The notes: a model not told the origin generated them from the sequence alone. A DNA stretch of 64,000 nt from Anaerolineales bacterium (GCA_030583925.1 CP129482.1:3534001-3598000), one strand, 5' to 3'; counted from the first letter of the stretch, positions 48,854 to 58,059 are shown. Numbers and translations are program-made.

Positions 48854-50434
48854 TTAAATTATTTTTTCATACGCCGAAAGCGTGAGGAACTCCGCGAATT
48901 GTTCGGATACAACCAGGGCATCGAACAATTCGATGGCGGCGTCCATTCGGCTGACAGCGTACGATTGCGGTCCGTAGGATGTTTTGATCTTTTCGATCTC
49001 TTCCCCCAGGAACTGGCGGTACAGGCTTTCGGAAATTTTGCGTCCATCAGCGAGCGACGCGGTGGGATGGTGAATCCATTGCCAGAGTTGAGCGCGGCAG
49101 ATCTCGGCGGTGGCGGCGTCTTCCATCAGGTTGTAAATGCCGACCGCGCCGGAACCGCGCAGCCACGCGTCCAGATATTGAAGCGCGACGTTGATGTTCA
49201 ATCTCATGCCCGCTTCGGTGATCTGGCTGTTCGGGACGTTGAAGTTCAGCAGATCGGCGGCGGACACATTGACCTCGTCGCGCATCCGTTCTTTTTGATG
49301 CGGTCTTTCCTTCAATACATCGTCGAAGACTTCTCTGGCGACCGGCACAAGGTCGGGATGCGCCACCCACGTTCCATCGAAGCCGTCGGCTGATTCACGC
49401 CGTTTATCTTCTCTCACCTTCGACAACGCGGCTTCGTTGACTTGCGCGTCCTTGCGGCTGGGGATGAATGCCGCCATCCCGCCGATGGCGTGCGCGCCGC
49501 GTTTGTGGCAGGTCTTTACCAGTAGTTCGGTGTAGGCGCGCATGAACGGGACCGTCATCGTGATCTGGGCGCGATCTGGCAGGAGGAACTCGGGGCGTTT
49601 GCTGAACTTTTTGATGGCGCTGAAAATATAATCCCAGCGACCCGCGTTCAACGCGACGATGTGGTCGCGTAGTTCGTACAAAATCTCGTCCATTTCAAAG
49701 GCGGCGAGGATGGTTTCGACGAGGACGGTCGCTTTGATAGAGCCGCGCGGAATGCCGAGCTTATCCTGCGCAAAGTTGAAGACATCGTTCCACAGGCGCG
49801 CTTCAAGATGGCTCTCCAATTTGGGGAGGTAGAAATACGGACCGGAACCGCGCTTGAGGAGGCGATCCGCATTATGGAACAGGAACAGACCGAAATCGAA
49901 GAGCGAAGCAGAGACCGGTCTTCCATCCACCTGCGCGTGTTTTTCATCCAAATGCCAGCCGCGCGGACGCACAAAAAGTACGGCTGTCTTTTCGTTGAGT
50001 TGATAATTTTTTTCGGGGGTCGAAAAGGAAAGCGTGTGTTCGATGGCGTCGCGCAAGTTGCGGTGCCCTTGAATGAGATTGTCCCACGTGGGAGAGTTGG
50101 CGTCTTCGAAATCCGCCATGAAAACGTTTGCCCCCGAGTTCAGCGCGTTGATGACCATCTTGCGATCGGTGGGACCGGTGATCTCGACACGTCGATTCTG
50201 CAGATCGTCTGGGATGGAGCCGACTTTCCACTTGCTCGCGCGGAGGTTGGCGGTCTCGTCGAGAAAGTTTGGCAGAGTTCCAGCATCGAGCAGACGCTGA
50301 CGATCAGCCCGCCTTTGAAGCAATTCGCGCCTGCGGATGCCGAACTCTCGTTCAAGTTGTTCGACAAAGGCAAGCGCGTTGGGTGTGAGGATCTCCTGAA
50401 ATTCAGGAGGGGTACTGCCGTGAATGATCAACAT
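48854..50434 (-). CDS. aceB: Malate synthase A
   Basis: Condenses glyoxylate and acetyl-CoA to malate. The 526-residue form A enzyme shows [20 protein letters not shown] (about 83-102), [13 protein letters not shown] (about 104-116), [11 protein letters not shown] and the [22 protein letters not shown] region with catalytic Glu; the C-terminal [15 protein letters not shown] block is also present. It is the upstream gene of the aceBA pair. TTGACC upstream near 50479 could be a -35, but no convincing -10 follows. Confidence 0.96.
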   Translation of the reverse strand: MLIIHGSTPPEFQEILTPNALAFVEQLEREFGIRRRELLQRRADRQRLLDAGTLPNFLDETANLRASKWKVGSIPDDLQNRRVEITGPTDRKMVINALNSGANVFMADFEDANSPTWDNLIQGHRNLRDAIEHTLSFSTPEKNYQLNEKTAVLFVRPRGWHLDEKHAQVDGRPVSASLFDFGLFLFHNADRLLKRGSGPYFYLPKLESHLEARLWNDVFNFAQDKLGIPRGSIKATVLVETILAAFEMDEILYELRDHIVALNAGRWDYIFSAIKKFSKRPEFLLPDRAQITMTVPFMRAYTELLVKTCHKRGAHAIGGMAAFIPSRKDAQVNEAALSKVREDKRRESADGFDGTWVAHPDLVPVAREVFDDVLKERPHQKERMRDEVNVSAADLLNFNVPNSQITEAGMRLNINVALQYLDAWLRGSGAVGIYNLMEDAATAEICRAQLWQWIHHPTASLADGRKISESLYRQFLGEEIEKIKTSYGPQSYAVSRMDAAIELFDALVVSEQFAEFLTLSAYEKII

Positions 50435-50525
50435 GCGGAAATCTCCTGCAAGGAATTGTGGCGGCTGTTGATGTGTATGCTAGACAGTCACGAGGTCAAT
50501 AAGTTACAAATTTCACATAATGCAA

Positions 50526-52070
50526 TTATAAACCTTTTATCACATTTCGTCCCGCCGCGCCGCTGACTCCCCCTCCGCCGTGGACTCCGCTTCCGCACAG
50601 GTATAAATTATCAATCGGTGTTTTGTGATTCGACCAGCCAGGAATTGGGCGCATGAAGAGGAATTGATCGAGCATGAGTTGTCCGTGATTGATGTCGCCT
50701 TCGGTTAAGCCGTAGGTTTGTTCAAGGTCTAGTGGCGTGATGGTTTTGACATTAGAGACTTGAGACTTGAGACTAGGGAAGTATTCGGAGAGAGTATCAA
50801 TTGTCAACTTCTCGACATTTTCATGTTCCATGTTCCAAGTCCCATGTTTCAGGTTGTATGGCGCGAATTGGAAATGAATCGAAACGGTATTTCCAGAAGT
50901 TGTGATTTCAAGATATGGCTTCTCGGAAATTTCTCCATACTTCGCCGCGTCGTAGGCTTTTTCCAAATACTTGATGGACGGCGCGACGCACAATGTCCCT
51001 GCGGGGATTCCGTGATTTCCGTTTGTTTGTAAATGAACCTTCGCCACCGAGCCGCGCATTTTGATGGATTGCGTATGCCAGACGAATTCGGGCGGCAAAT
51101 CCTGTGCGCCGACGAGTTTGAGCAGGGTGTGTTTCGGGTCTGCGGATGAAAGAACTGTATCAGCGGATATTTCTTCGCCGTTTGCCAGAACAACACCTTT
51201 TGCAATTTGATTTTCGATTTTGATTTTTGCAACTTCGGCATCTGTCCGAATCTCGCCGCCGAAGGATTTGACTGCGTTTGCTAAAGCGGAGGTGATTGCG
51301 CCAATGCCCTCACCCCCAGCCCCTCTCCCGCTGGGAGAGGGGAGAAAGGATAGTCCTCCACGATTCAACCAATTATGAATGAGCGTGTACCCCGTCCCAG
51401 CGGACATTGGTCCAAGCGTGGAGTCGTGGATTGCAACCGAAGCAATCGCTGCTTTGACGATCTCCGATTCAAAATATTCTTCCACCAACTCCTGCGCGGA
51501 CATTGGCAGGGCGCGGATGAAGTTGAGCATGTCCTTTCGTCCAGCCAGCCGAAGTTCGAGACCTAACTCTAAAAGTCCATAACCATCTCGCAGATTTAGA
51601 TTCTTCGGCAATCTCGGCATGATGGTGGCATACGCTGTGTCTAAAATGCTGGCGGCTTTATCCATGAAGCGGACGAATTCACCCCAGCGCGCCGCGTCGT
51701 TTTCGGAGAATTTCTTGATGGAGTCGGCGGTTTTGGAAAGATCAGAGGATTGGAGAATTAGAGAATTGCCGTCGGGCAGAAGGGAGATGAAAGGCTGGGG
51801 AGCAGAGGCAGGCTTGCCCTGAGCAGAGCCGAAGGGTTGAAGTCCGAATGAAGCGAGTTTGAGGTCTTTGATAATGTCGGGGCGCAGAGTCCCGCCTGCT
51901 TGGATGGAGTCCACAGTAAATCCATCGCCAAACGATTCGGTGACAACTGTCCCGCCGAGGATCGAACGGCGTTCGAGCACTAAAACTTTTTTGCCTTGCT
52001 TTGCTAAATACGCGGCGGCGACAAGTCCGTTGTGACCAGAGCCGATGATGATGTGATCGTATTGGTTCAT
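50526..52070 (-). CDS. Phytoene-desaturase-like FAD oxidoreductase with repeat inserts
   Basis: FAD-dependent enzyme of the CrtI/PYROXD2 clan, 514 residues from ATG 52070. The FAD site is YDHIIIGSGHNGLVAAAYLA (about 4-23), with VLERRSILGGTVVTE at the second dinucleotide part and GSGVHGGGGVSGAAGRNV at the C-terminal FAD motif. Several stretches look foreign: about 75-90 (FGSAQGKPASAP), 242-254 (LPSPSGRGAGGEG) and 403-440 (HGTWNMEHENVEK, SLKSQVSNVK), each encoded by an interspersed repeat. Similar to the intact paralogue at 54443. Substrate unknown; function could be impaired. Confidence 0.85.
   Translation of the reverse strand: MNQYDHIIIGSGHNGLVAAAYLAKQGKKVLVLERRSILGGTVVTESFGDGFTVDSIQAGGTLRPDIIKDLKLASFGLQPFGSAQGKPASAPQPFISLLPDGNSLILQSSDLSKTADSIKKFSENDAARWGEFVRFMDKAASILDTAYATIMPRLPKNLNLRDGYGLLELGLELRLAGRKDMLNFIRALPMSAQELVEEYFESEIVKAAIASVAIHDSTLGPMSAGTGYTLIHNWLNRGGLSFLPSPSGRGAGGEGIGAITSALANAVKSFGGEIRTDAEVAKIKIENQIAKGVVLANGEEISADTVLSSADPKHTLLKLVGAQDLPPEFVWHTQSIKMRGSVAKVHLQTNGNHGIPAGTLCVAPSIKYLEKAYDAAKYGEISEKPYLEITTSGNTVSIHFQFAPYNLKHGTWNMEHENVEKLTIDTLSEYFPSLKSQVSNVKTITPLDLEQTYGLTEGDINHGQLMLDQFLFMRPIPGWSNHKTPIDNLYLCGSGVHGGGGVSGAAGRNVIKGL
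50735..50860. repeat. Heptad repeats in FAD oxidoreductase gene
   Basis: TTAGAGACTTGAGACTTGAGAC and TGTTCCATGTTCCAAGTCCC units are read in frame as SLKSQVSN and HGTWNMEHEN. Confidence 0.7.
51307..51342. repeat. GRG-type palindromic repeat in FAD oxidoreductase gene
   Basis: CCCCTCTCCCGCTGGGAGAGGGG core, in frame, read as PSPSGRGAGGEG. Same family as 761-802. Confidence 0.9.
51808..51839. repeat. CTTGCCCTGAGCAGAGCCGAAGG repeat in FAD oxidoreductase gene
   Basis: In frame on the minus strand, read as PFGSAQGKPAS. Confidence 0.8.
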
Positions 52071-52084
52071 GATAATCCTTTTGC

Positions 52085-53122
52085 TCAAACGCTGACTGCG
52101 CTTTCGATGATGGAGATGGTTTGGTTATCGGAGTTGATCTCTGCCTGCGCGCCGAAAGGCAGGAGGAACATCGGCGCGGTGTGACCGAAGTCCATGCGGG
52201 TGACGATCGGCAAATCGGACAAGCCTTCTTCACGCGTCACGACTTGCAGGATGGCTTGATCGTACTCGTCGAATTTTTCCACAGGGACGTCGCCGCCAGG
52301 TCTGCCGAAGAGAATCCCTGAAAGTTTGCGCAGAATTCCCATCGCCGCGAAGACGCGCAAGGTACGCGTCACCATTTCGGGCGGAGGCGCTTCCTCCGAA
52401 GTTTCCAAAAATAGAATCGCATGATCCCAATCCGTTGGAAAAATTTCTGTGCCGCGCGCCCAATCGAGTACCTCGATACAGCCACCGATGAGATGCCCGC
52501 GATGGACGCCATTGCCTTGCAGAAACTTCCAACCTGTGGAGGGATTCAATTTGCGTTTGATGTTCTGGTTTGCGGGGTCAGCCCAGTCGAGGCGTTCGAC
52601 CGTCCAGCCAGCGGAGGAAGGTTTCACTTCGCCGATGACATCGCTTGAAAATAATGTTTTTCTCAGTGACTGAACCATATATGGAAACATCCCGCCGTTT
52701 TCGGCGAACTCTGCCATGATGGTTGGACCATAAAAGGAAAGCAAGCCTGCTTTGTAACACATCAGGTGGCTGATGGTCGTGTCGGAATATCCAAGAAAAA
52801 TTTTAGGATTGTTCTTGATGACATTGAAATCAATAAAAGGAAGCAGGCGAATCGAATCGTCTCCGCCGATGGTGGCAAAGATGCCTTTGATGGACGGGTC
52901 GGCGAAGGCTTGCATCCAATCGTCGGCGCGGGCTTTGGGATTCTTCGCCAGCCAATCTGCATCTCGCAATGTGTTGGGCATTTCCACAACTTGCAAGTCG
53001 AATTCATCCTGCAATTGCCGCACGCCCGTCTGATACCGATGCGGGAAGACGGACGGTCCGCCCCACGAGAGGGAGACGGTGGCGATCTTGTCGCCTGGGT
53101 TGAGTTTGGGAGGTTTGATCAC
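52085..53122 (-). CDS. S66 family LD-carboxypeptidase/MccF-like peptidase
   Basis: Serine peptidase of the S66 family, in which members trim murein peptides or inactivate microcin-like nucleotidyl peptides. From GTG at 53122 it has 345 residues. GGDDSIRLLPFIDF and the nucleophile in FLGYSDTTISHL (Ser113) are followed by FLETSEEAPPPEM (catalytic Glu) and MDFGHTAPM (catalytic His). GTG 53122 is chosen because GGAG is 6 nt upstream and the family start is near; a TTG at 53182 would add 20 residues coded wholly by a repeat (SPLTPLLKERG). It overlaps the FAD oxidoreductase gene region downstream by a few bases or none. Confidence 0.85.
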   Translation of the reverse strand: MIKPPKLNPGDKIATVSLSWGGPSVFPHRYQTGVRQLQDEFDLQVVEMPNTLRDADWLAKNPKARADDWMQAFADPSIKGIFATIGGDDSIRLLPFIDFNVIKNNPKIFLGYSDTTISHLMCYKAGLLSFYGPTIMAEFAENGGMFPYMVQSLRKTLFSSDVIGEVKPSSAGWTVERLDWADPANQNIKRKLNPSTGWKFLQGNGVHRGHLIGGCIEVLDWARGTEIFPTDWDHAILFLETSEEAPPPEMVTRTLRVFAAMGILRKLSGILFGRPGGDVPVEKFDEYDQAILQVVTREEGLSDLPIVTRMDFGHTAPMFLLPFGAQAEINSDNQTISIIESAVSV

Positions 53123-53141
53123 ATCTGTCTCCAAGCGGCGC

Positions 53142-53180
53142 GTCCCCCTCTCCTTCAGGAGAGGGGTTAGGGGTGAGGTC
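53142..53180. repeat. GRG-type palindromic repeat at a gene junction
   Basis: CCCCCTCTCCTTCAGGAGAGGGG core. It joins the truncated FAD-binding remnant (53179-53223) to the start region of the S66 peptidase gene. Confidence 0.85.
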
Positions 53181-53223
53181 AATGCCCCGCGCCGATGATG
53201 ATGTAATTATCAGAGATTGACAT
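53179..53223 (-). pseudogene. Fifteen-codon remnant of an FAD oxidoreductase
   Basis: Reads MSISDNYIIIGAGH then TGA. It matches the first residues of the neighbouring enzymes (NQYDHIIIGSGHNGL, NKYDAIIIGGGHNGL) up to the histidine of GxGHNG, then ends exactly at the repeat. Likely the stump of a third paralogue whose body was deleted by recombination at the repeat. Confidence 0.6.
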
Positions 53224-53247
53224 AAAAGTGCTTGGTGCCTTTCAAGT

Positions 53248-54282
53248 TTATGGCGTTGGTGTGATATCAAATTCAGCTAGACACCGTTGATCGGCATTCA
53301 CGCCAAACCCCAATGAGATCATACATTGTTTATATTTCTCAAAAATATCTGAATAATCGCGGACTCGAATCTTGTAAACCGCTTCAAAAGAGGTCTCAAA
53401 TGTACTCCCGTTTTTCGAGAACTCCTTCCAGACTTCAAAACTTTTATCTCCGTATAAATGCGTGAGCAAAACGAGCGCCTCACGCCCCATGCCATATACA
53501 CAATTATTTGTTAACTGAGGCAAGTGAGAAAGCTGGATGGAACTGCACTCTGACAAATCCAATTCAAAATGAGGGATGCCCCACTCTTCAATCACACCGT
53601 AACCGTATAGCATAGCTTGTCCCTCTGACCACCATGACGGAACCGAACCACTGCATGGATTTCTATTCCCATAATAAGGATATTGGATCGTGTGGACCAA
53701 CTCATGCACAGTGGATGAGGCGATTTGTTCAGTCGACTCCTGCCACGCCGAATTCAATATCACGCTCGGGGGAAATGAAGCGCCTTGATATTTATAGGGT
53801 GGATAGGCAATTGCGCCGCCTTGTTTCCAACCCTGAATGATCTCTGGTAGTGAATTAGAGGTGTAGTTATTACATTTTGTCTTTGTTCCCAAATCGAAGT
53901 CAGCCTCCCCAGCATCTTCTGCTGAGTTGTAGATGTACACATTGGCAACCAGCGATTCGCCAATCTTTTTTGCCCATTCATTTGCGCCCGTGATATAGCG
54001 GGTATACAGATCGCAAGTGGATGGTTTCAATCCGTTCTCGGAAAAGTAGATATTGACACCATCAACGACAATCGGAACACCTGCCTCAGGGCAGGGAATG
54101 GTCGTCGGCTTGGGTGTGCGCGTGATGGTCGGCGTAAGGGTTTGTGTTGGTTCAAGCGTGAAAGTGGAAGTTGCTGGTAATGTTGGAATCGATGTTGAAG
54201 TTAGTTGAATCGTTTCAATACTACTTCCACAAGAAGATAATACTAAAACAAATAGCAAGGTGGTTAAAGTTTTACGCGCCAT
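53248..54282 (-). CDS. Lipoprotein with HExxH metallopeptidase motif
   Basis: Predicted lipoprotein of 344 residues. MARKTLTTLLFVLVLSSC ends in the lipobox LSSC (Cys18), followed by a Thr/Pro/Ser-rich stalk with TPTITRTPKPT. TVHELVHTIQYPYYGNRNPC carries HELVH, and WWSEGQAMLYGYGVIEEWG has the downstream glutamate, the pattern of gluzincin peptidases of the 'peptidase MA-like' type. Substrate unknown. The ATG at 54282 has AGGTG upstream. The gene is richer in A/T than its neighbours. Confidence 0.75.
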   Translation of the reverse strand: MARKTLTTLLFVLVLSSCGSSIETIQLTSTSIPTLPATSTFTLEPTQTLTPTITRTPKPTTIPCPEAGVPIVVDGVNIYFSENGLKPSTCDLYTRYITGANEWAKKIGESLVANVYIYNSAEDAGEADFDLGTKTKCNNYTSNSLPEIIQGWKQGGAIAYPPYKYQGASFPPSVILNSAWQESTEQIASSTVHELVHTIQYPYYGNRNPCSGSVPSWWSEGQAMLYGYGVIEEWGIPHFELDLSECSSIQLSHLPQLTNNCVYGMGREALVLLTHLYGDKSFEVWKEFSKNGSTFETSFEAVYKIRVRDYSDIFEKYKQCMISLGFGVNADQRCLAEFDITPTP

Positions 54283-54354
54283 AGTTTCACCTGAGATAAA
54301 TGTTTTCGAAACAGAATCAAATTCCAGTCGGGTATGAAGCGGCTCTTCATCCAA

Positions 54355-54435
54355 TCCTCTAATTCTCCAGTCTCCAGTCTCTGGTCTCGATACGCCCTTC
54401 GCAACAAACGCTCAGGGCTACTCGACCACCACCAA
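54355..54435. repeat. Intergenic repeat tract
   Basis: TCTCCAGTCTCCAGTCTCTGG heptads followed by a GGTCTCGATACGC..GGGCTACTCGACCACC unit related to the repeat at 27135-27285. Confidence 0.7.
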
Positions 54436-54442
54436 TTACCAC

Positions 54443-56044
54443 TTACAAATTACCATCCTTCAACATCTCCTTCGCCGCCAACATCCCCGCCGCGCCCATC
54501 ACTCCTCCGCCAGGATGCGCGCCGCTTGCGCCGAAGTAATAACCTTTGAGCGGCGTGCGGAAATCTGCCCATTGCGGCGTGGGGCGCAGGAAAAAGATTT
54601 GATGCAGTAACAACTCGCCGTGAAAAATATTTCCGCCTGTGATGCCCGCGATGGCTTCGATGTCCTTCGGCGAAATCACCTGCATACCCACAATACATTT
54701 GCGGATGTTCGGCGCGTATTCCTCGATGGTCGAAATCACGGCTTCGCCCAATTGAGTTCGGCGCTCGTCATTCCAGCCGCCCTCCAAATCATACGGCGCA
54801 TATTGCACAAAGCACGACATCACATGCGCACCAGGCGGCGCCATATCGGGATCGATCATCGAAGGGAAGATCATGTCAATGTACGGGCGTTTTGAAATCT
54901 GCCCATACTTCGCGTCGTCGTAGGCGCGCTCGATGTAATCAATGCTCGGGCTGATCGAAACCGCGCCGCGATGCAAAACCGATTCGTGTCCTTTTTCAAA
55001 CGGCAGAGCCGTAAAGTTTGGCAGTTCGCTCAATGCAATATTGACCTTACCCGATGAGCCGCGTGTGCGAAAATTTTTGATGGACGTGACGAAATCATCA
55101 GGCAGATATTTGTCCTCGACGAATTGCAGGAACGTCCGTTTTGGATCCGCCGCCGACATGACCACTTTGGATTGAATCTCATCTCCATTTTCTAGGATGA
55201 CGCCCACTGCGCTTCCATTCTTGACCTTGACCTGCTTCACGGATGCCTCGACTCTGATCTCCACCCCGAGCGCTTGCGCCGCGTTAAGGATGGAGCCGCT
55301 GACTCCGCCAGAGCCGTTTTTGGCAAAACCCCACGCACGAAACGCGCCGTCAATTTCGCCCATGTAATGATGGAGCAGTACATACGCCGTCCCTGGCGAG
55401 CGCGGACCCAAAAACGTGCCGATGATTCCGCTGGCGGCTTTTGTGCCTTTGAGCGCGTCGGTCTCGAACCACTCCTCCAGCAAATCGGCGGACGATTGTG
55501 TAGCAAGTTTTGCAATCGTATAAAGTTCTTTTTCTTTTAAACTCGCCGCGTATTGACCAACTTTCAGCAATCCCATCATGTCGCGCACGCTCAACGAAGA
55601 TGGGTCAGGCGGAATTAAATTGATGATCGGCTTGATCGCTTTGGCGGCGCGCGCCATCACGCGTGAGTATTCGTCGTACGCTTCCGCATCCTTCGGCGAG
55701 TGACGATAAATTTCACGGCGGGTCAAATCGTGGTCGTCCCACGCGGCGAGATAATCCCCGTTTTCCATTGGCGTAAATGTGCTGGGCAACGGCAGGATTT
55801 TCAATCCGTGCTTCGGCAACTCCAAATCACGGATGATCTCTGGGCGCAACAAACTCACCACATACGAAAACTCGGTGAACTTGTAGCCAGGGAAAATCTC
55901 CTCCGTCACCGCCGCCCCGCCGACGATGTGTCTGCGCTCCAGTACCACGACCTTCTTCCCCGCCCGTGCCAGATACGCCGCGGCGACAAGTCCATTGTGC
56001 CCGCCGCCGATGATGATTGCGTCGTACTTGTTTGATGATGTCAT
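54443..56044 (-). CDS. Phytoene-desaturase-like FAD oxidoreductase (PYROXD2-like)
   Basis: FAD enzyme of 533 residues with KYDAIIIGGGHNGLVAAAYLA (about 6-26), VVVLERRHIVGGAAVTEEIFPGY, ASGIIGTFLGPRSPGTAYVLLHH and the C-terminal YYFGASGAHPGGGVMGAAG. No repeat inserts are seen; it serves as the intact reference for the paralogue at 50526. Downstream of a GcvT-like gene on the same strand; family members are not well characterised and the substrate is unknown. AGGAT precedes the ATG. Confidence 0.88.
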   Translation of the reverse strand: MTSSNKYDAIIIGGGHNGLVAAAYLARAGKKVVVLERRHIVGGAAVTEEIFPGYKFTEFSYVVSLLRPEIIRDLELPKHGLKILPLPSTFTPMENGDYLAAWDDHDLTRREIYRHSPKDAEAYDEYSRVMARAAKAIKPIINLIPPDPSSLSVRDMMGLLKVGQYAASLKEKELYTIAKLATQSSADLLEEWFETDALKGTKAASGIIGTFLGPRSPGTAYVLLHHYMGEIDGAFRAWGFAKNGSGGVSGSILNAAQALGVEIRVEASVKQVKVKNGSAVGVILENGDEIQSKVVMSAADPKRTFLQFVEDKYLPDDFVTSIKNFRTRGSSGKVNIALSELPNFTALPFEKGHESVLHRGAVSISPSIDYIERAYDDAKYGQISKRPYIDMIFPSMIDPDMAPPGAHVMSCFVQYAPYDLEGGWNDERRTQLGEAVISTIEEYAPNIRKCIVGMQVISPKDIEAIAGITGGNIFHGELLLHQIFFLRPTPQWADFRTPLKGYYFGASGAHPGGGVMGAAGMLAAKEMLKDGNL

Positions 56045-56061
56045 AAATAAATCCTATTCAA

Positions 56062-56186
56062 ATGTCATTGCGAGCCCCGAGGCTCAAGCGCCGAGTGGGA
56101 GAAGCAATCTCCTGACAATAGCTATACACTTGTTTTGAGGAGATTGCTTCGTCGCAAAGAGCAAGAGCGCTCCTCGCAACGACATT
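56062..56186. repeat. GTCATTGCGAGGAGC palindromic element, copy 2
   Basis: Outer arms ATGTCATTGCGAG and CTCGCAACGACAT, inner arms GAAGCAATCTC and GAGATTGCTTC. It differs from copy 1 in its middle. It lies between the GcvT-like and FAD genes. Confidence 0.9.
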
Positions 56187-56188
56187 AG

Positions 56189-57385
56189 CTATTTCTTTTT
56201 CCACTCAGGCTCATAAAACGGCAACTTGACCACTTTCGCAGGCGCGTGTTGACGGTGATGCTCGACCGTGATTTCCATTCTCACATCCGTGCCGATTTCA
56301 TAATATGGTTTTTGTAAATGAGCCAAAGCGATATATTTCTTCAACAACGGCGACCACGTTGAAGTGGAAGCGTAGCCAACTTGCACGTTGCCAACTAAAA
56401 TTGGCAAACTTCCGCGAATTGCCATGCCAGGGATTTGAGGCGGCAAGCCGACTCGCTTGAAGATGTTTTCCATGCCCACCCAGTCCACTTCCAAGCCGAC
56501 CATCTTCCACGCCGAGCCCTCGCGCTTTTCTTTCTCCAACGCGCGCCGACCGACGAAGTAGCCTTGTTTATCAAGCGCGACTGTCCAATCGAGCCCCAAT
56601 TCAAACGGCGATGATTTTTGTGATTCGATCCACGCGTGAGATGAAGATGTGTAATCCACATCTAACATGAACAGACCTGCTTCTACTCGTGCCATGTCCA
56701 TGGCAAGGATGCCGACGGGCGTAATGCCGTAATCTGCACCTGCTTCCATTAATGTATCCCAAACTTTGAGCGCGTCCTTCGCGTCCATCCAAATTTCGTA
56801 GCCGAGGTCGCCTGTGTAGCCTGTTCTCGAAATCGTGACTTCGATCCCGTTGATTTTATTTTTCATCAAGCGGAAATACTTCAACTCATCCACTGACGTT
56901 TCAGTGACTTTGTTCAAAACTTTTCTTGTGTTCGGACCCTGAAAACTCAACGCCGCAACGTCATCTGTTACTTCGGTGATTTCAACCTGCATGTCAACAG
57001 CATTCATCATTAACCAGCGCAGATTCGGTTCGGCGGCAGTTAAGCGGAAAGTTGTTTCATCCAACCGTGAGACTGTCCCATCGTCAATCATCTTGCCCTC
57101 TTCGTCACACCAACCCGTGTATGCGACTTGTCCCACCTTCATTTTGTGGATGTCTCTGGTTGTGACGCGATGCAACAACGCCGCCGCATCTTTGCCTTTG
57201 ATGATGTACTTGATCAACGGCGAAACGTCAATCAACGCCGCCGAATTGCGGATCGCCCAATACTCGCGGTCGAGCACATGCTCATACGAGCTGACGACAA
57301 AATATCCCGCCCACTTGCGCCAGTTCTGCGGCTGGCACAACGCGGAGGTTCGTTCATGGAAGGGGGTGGTTTTGAGGTTGAACAT
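56189..57385 (-). CDS. GcvT-like aminomethyltransferase/folate-dependent protein
   Basis: A 398-residue protein of the GcvT (T-protein) family. LIDVSPLIKYIIKGKDAAALLHRVTTRD (about 51-78) is the N-terminal folate-binding region; SFQGPNTRKVL and SRTGYTGDLGYEIWMDAKDALKVWDTLMEAG (about 190-220) are the conserved core; EAGLFMLDVDYTSS precedes the C-terminal barrel. T-protein of the glycine system is usually shorter and near gcvP/H, so a demethylase-like or dimethylglycine-type role is more likely here, with the adjacent FAD enzyme as a possible partner. Its first codons are part of a 140-bp direct repeat. Confidence 0.82.
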   Translation of the reverse strand: MFNLKTTPFHERTSALCQPQNWRKWAGYFVVSSYEHVLDREYWAIRNSAALIDVSPLIKYIIKGKDAAALLHRVTTRDIHKMKVGQVAYTGWCDEEGKMIDDGTVSRLDETTFRLTAAEPNLRWLMMNAVDMQVEITEVTDDVAALSFQGPNTRKVLNKVTETSVDELKYFRLMKNKINGIEVTISRTGYTGDLGYEIWMDAKDALKVWDTLMEAGADYGITPVGILAMDMARVEAGLFMLDVDYTSSSHAWIESQKSSPFELGLDWTVALDKQGYFVGRRALEKEKREGSAWKMVGLEVDWVGMENIFKRVGLPPQIPGMAIRGSLPILVGNVQVGYASTSTWSPLLKKYIALAHLQKPYYEIGTDVRMEITVEHHRQHAPAKVVKLPFYEPEWKKK

Positions 57386-57504
57386 AAATTCCTAAAGATG
57401 ACGATGGACAATAGACCAATGACCATGTTCTTGTCGTCAATCGTCTATGGTCTATTGTCCGTTTGAATATTCCGCCGGTGCGAAAAAGACCAATACCGTC
57501 AACT
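57364..57504. repeat. Left copy of ~140-bp direct repeat flanking dedA segment
   Basis: Contains the first codons of the GcvT-like gene, a hairpin (GATGACGATGGACAATAGACC with GGTCTATTGTCC), and the last 17 codons of a cupin gene in minus frame (TVLVFFAPAEYSNGQ). It is about 90 % identical to 58443-58582 by eye. Confidence 0.9.
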
Positions 57505-58059
57505 ATGTTTTCTACTCAAATAAGAACGATAGAGCCAGACAATACCGCCTGCGACAATGATCCCGATGATAATCATGGGTTCATGCGCTTTGGCGTTTTC
57601 AAACAACGCCTCCATCACGTGACCGATGAGTTTGCCCGCCAACCCGAAGGTCAGCGCCCAGAGCGCGGCTCCGATAAAGTCAAAGAAGGCGAACCGTTCT
57701 GCGTCGAACTTTGACGTGCCCATCACGAACGGAAGAACCGTCCGCAAGCCGTACATGAACCGAATCCCGATGGCGAGCGCGTCTGGGTTGCGCCCAAGCA
57801 GTGACCGCGCCCTGTCTGCGTGATGTTTCCATGCCGGTCTCTTCTCAAGGAAGCGACTGCCCTGTGTGCGACCCAGCCAGAAGAAGAACTGGTCGGAGGC
57901 AAAAGAAACCGCGCAGCCCAATGCGATCACCAGCGGCAGGTTGAAATAACCGCGGTGCGCCATGAAAGCGCCCAAAACGAGGACTGTCTCGCCTTCAAGC
58001 AGTAATCCGATGATCAGGGCTGGATAGCCGAATTGAGAAATGATCGTTTCGAGGTGCAC
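57499..58059 (-). CDS. DedA-family membrane protein
   Basis: A DedA/VTT-type membrane protein of 186 residues with about 4-5 helices. EGETVLVLGAFMAHRGYFNL (about 22-41) is the acidic re-entrant region and FMYGLRTVLPFVMGTSKF (about 101-118) is the R..P..AG block. DedA proteins translocate phospholipids or undecaprenyl phosphate. The start is GTG 58059. The last codon (AGT) and the TGA come from the left direct repeat, so its natural C-terminus may be altered. Family length is usually about 200 residues. Confidence 0.88.
   Translation of the reverse strand: MHLETIISQFGYPALIIGLLLEGETVLVLGAFMAHRGYFNLPLVIALGCAVSFASDQFFFWLGRTQGSRFLEKRPAWKHHADRARSLLGRNPDALAIGIRFMYGLRTVLPFVMGTSKFDAERFAFFDFIGAALWALTFGLAGKLIGHVMEALFENAKAHEPMIIIGIIVAGGIVWLYRSYLSRKHS

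Noticed and set aside
53123..53182. TTG start of the S66 peptidase in the repeat
   Set aside because: Adds 20 repeat-coded residues; GTG 53122 has a well-placed GGAG.
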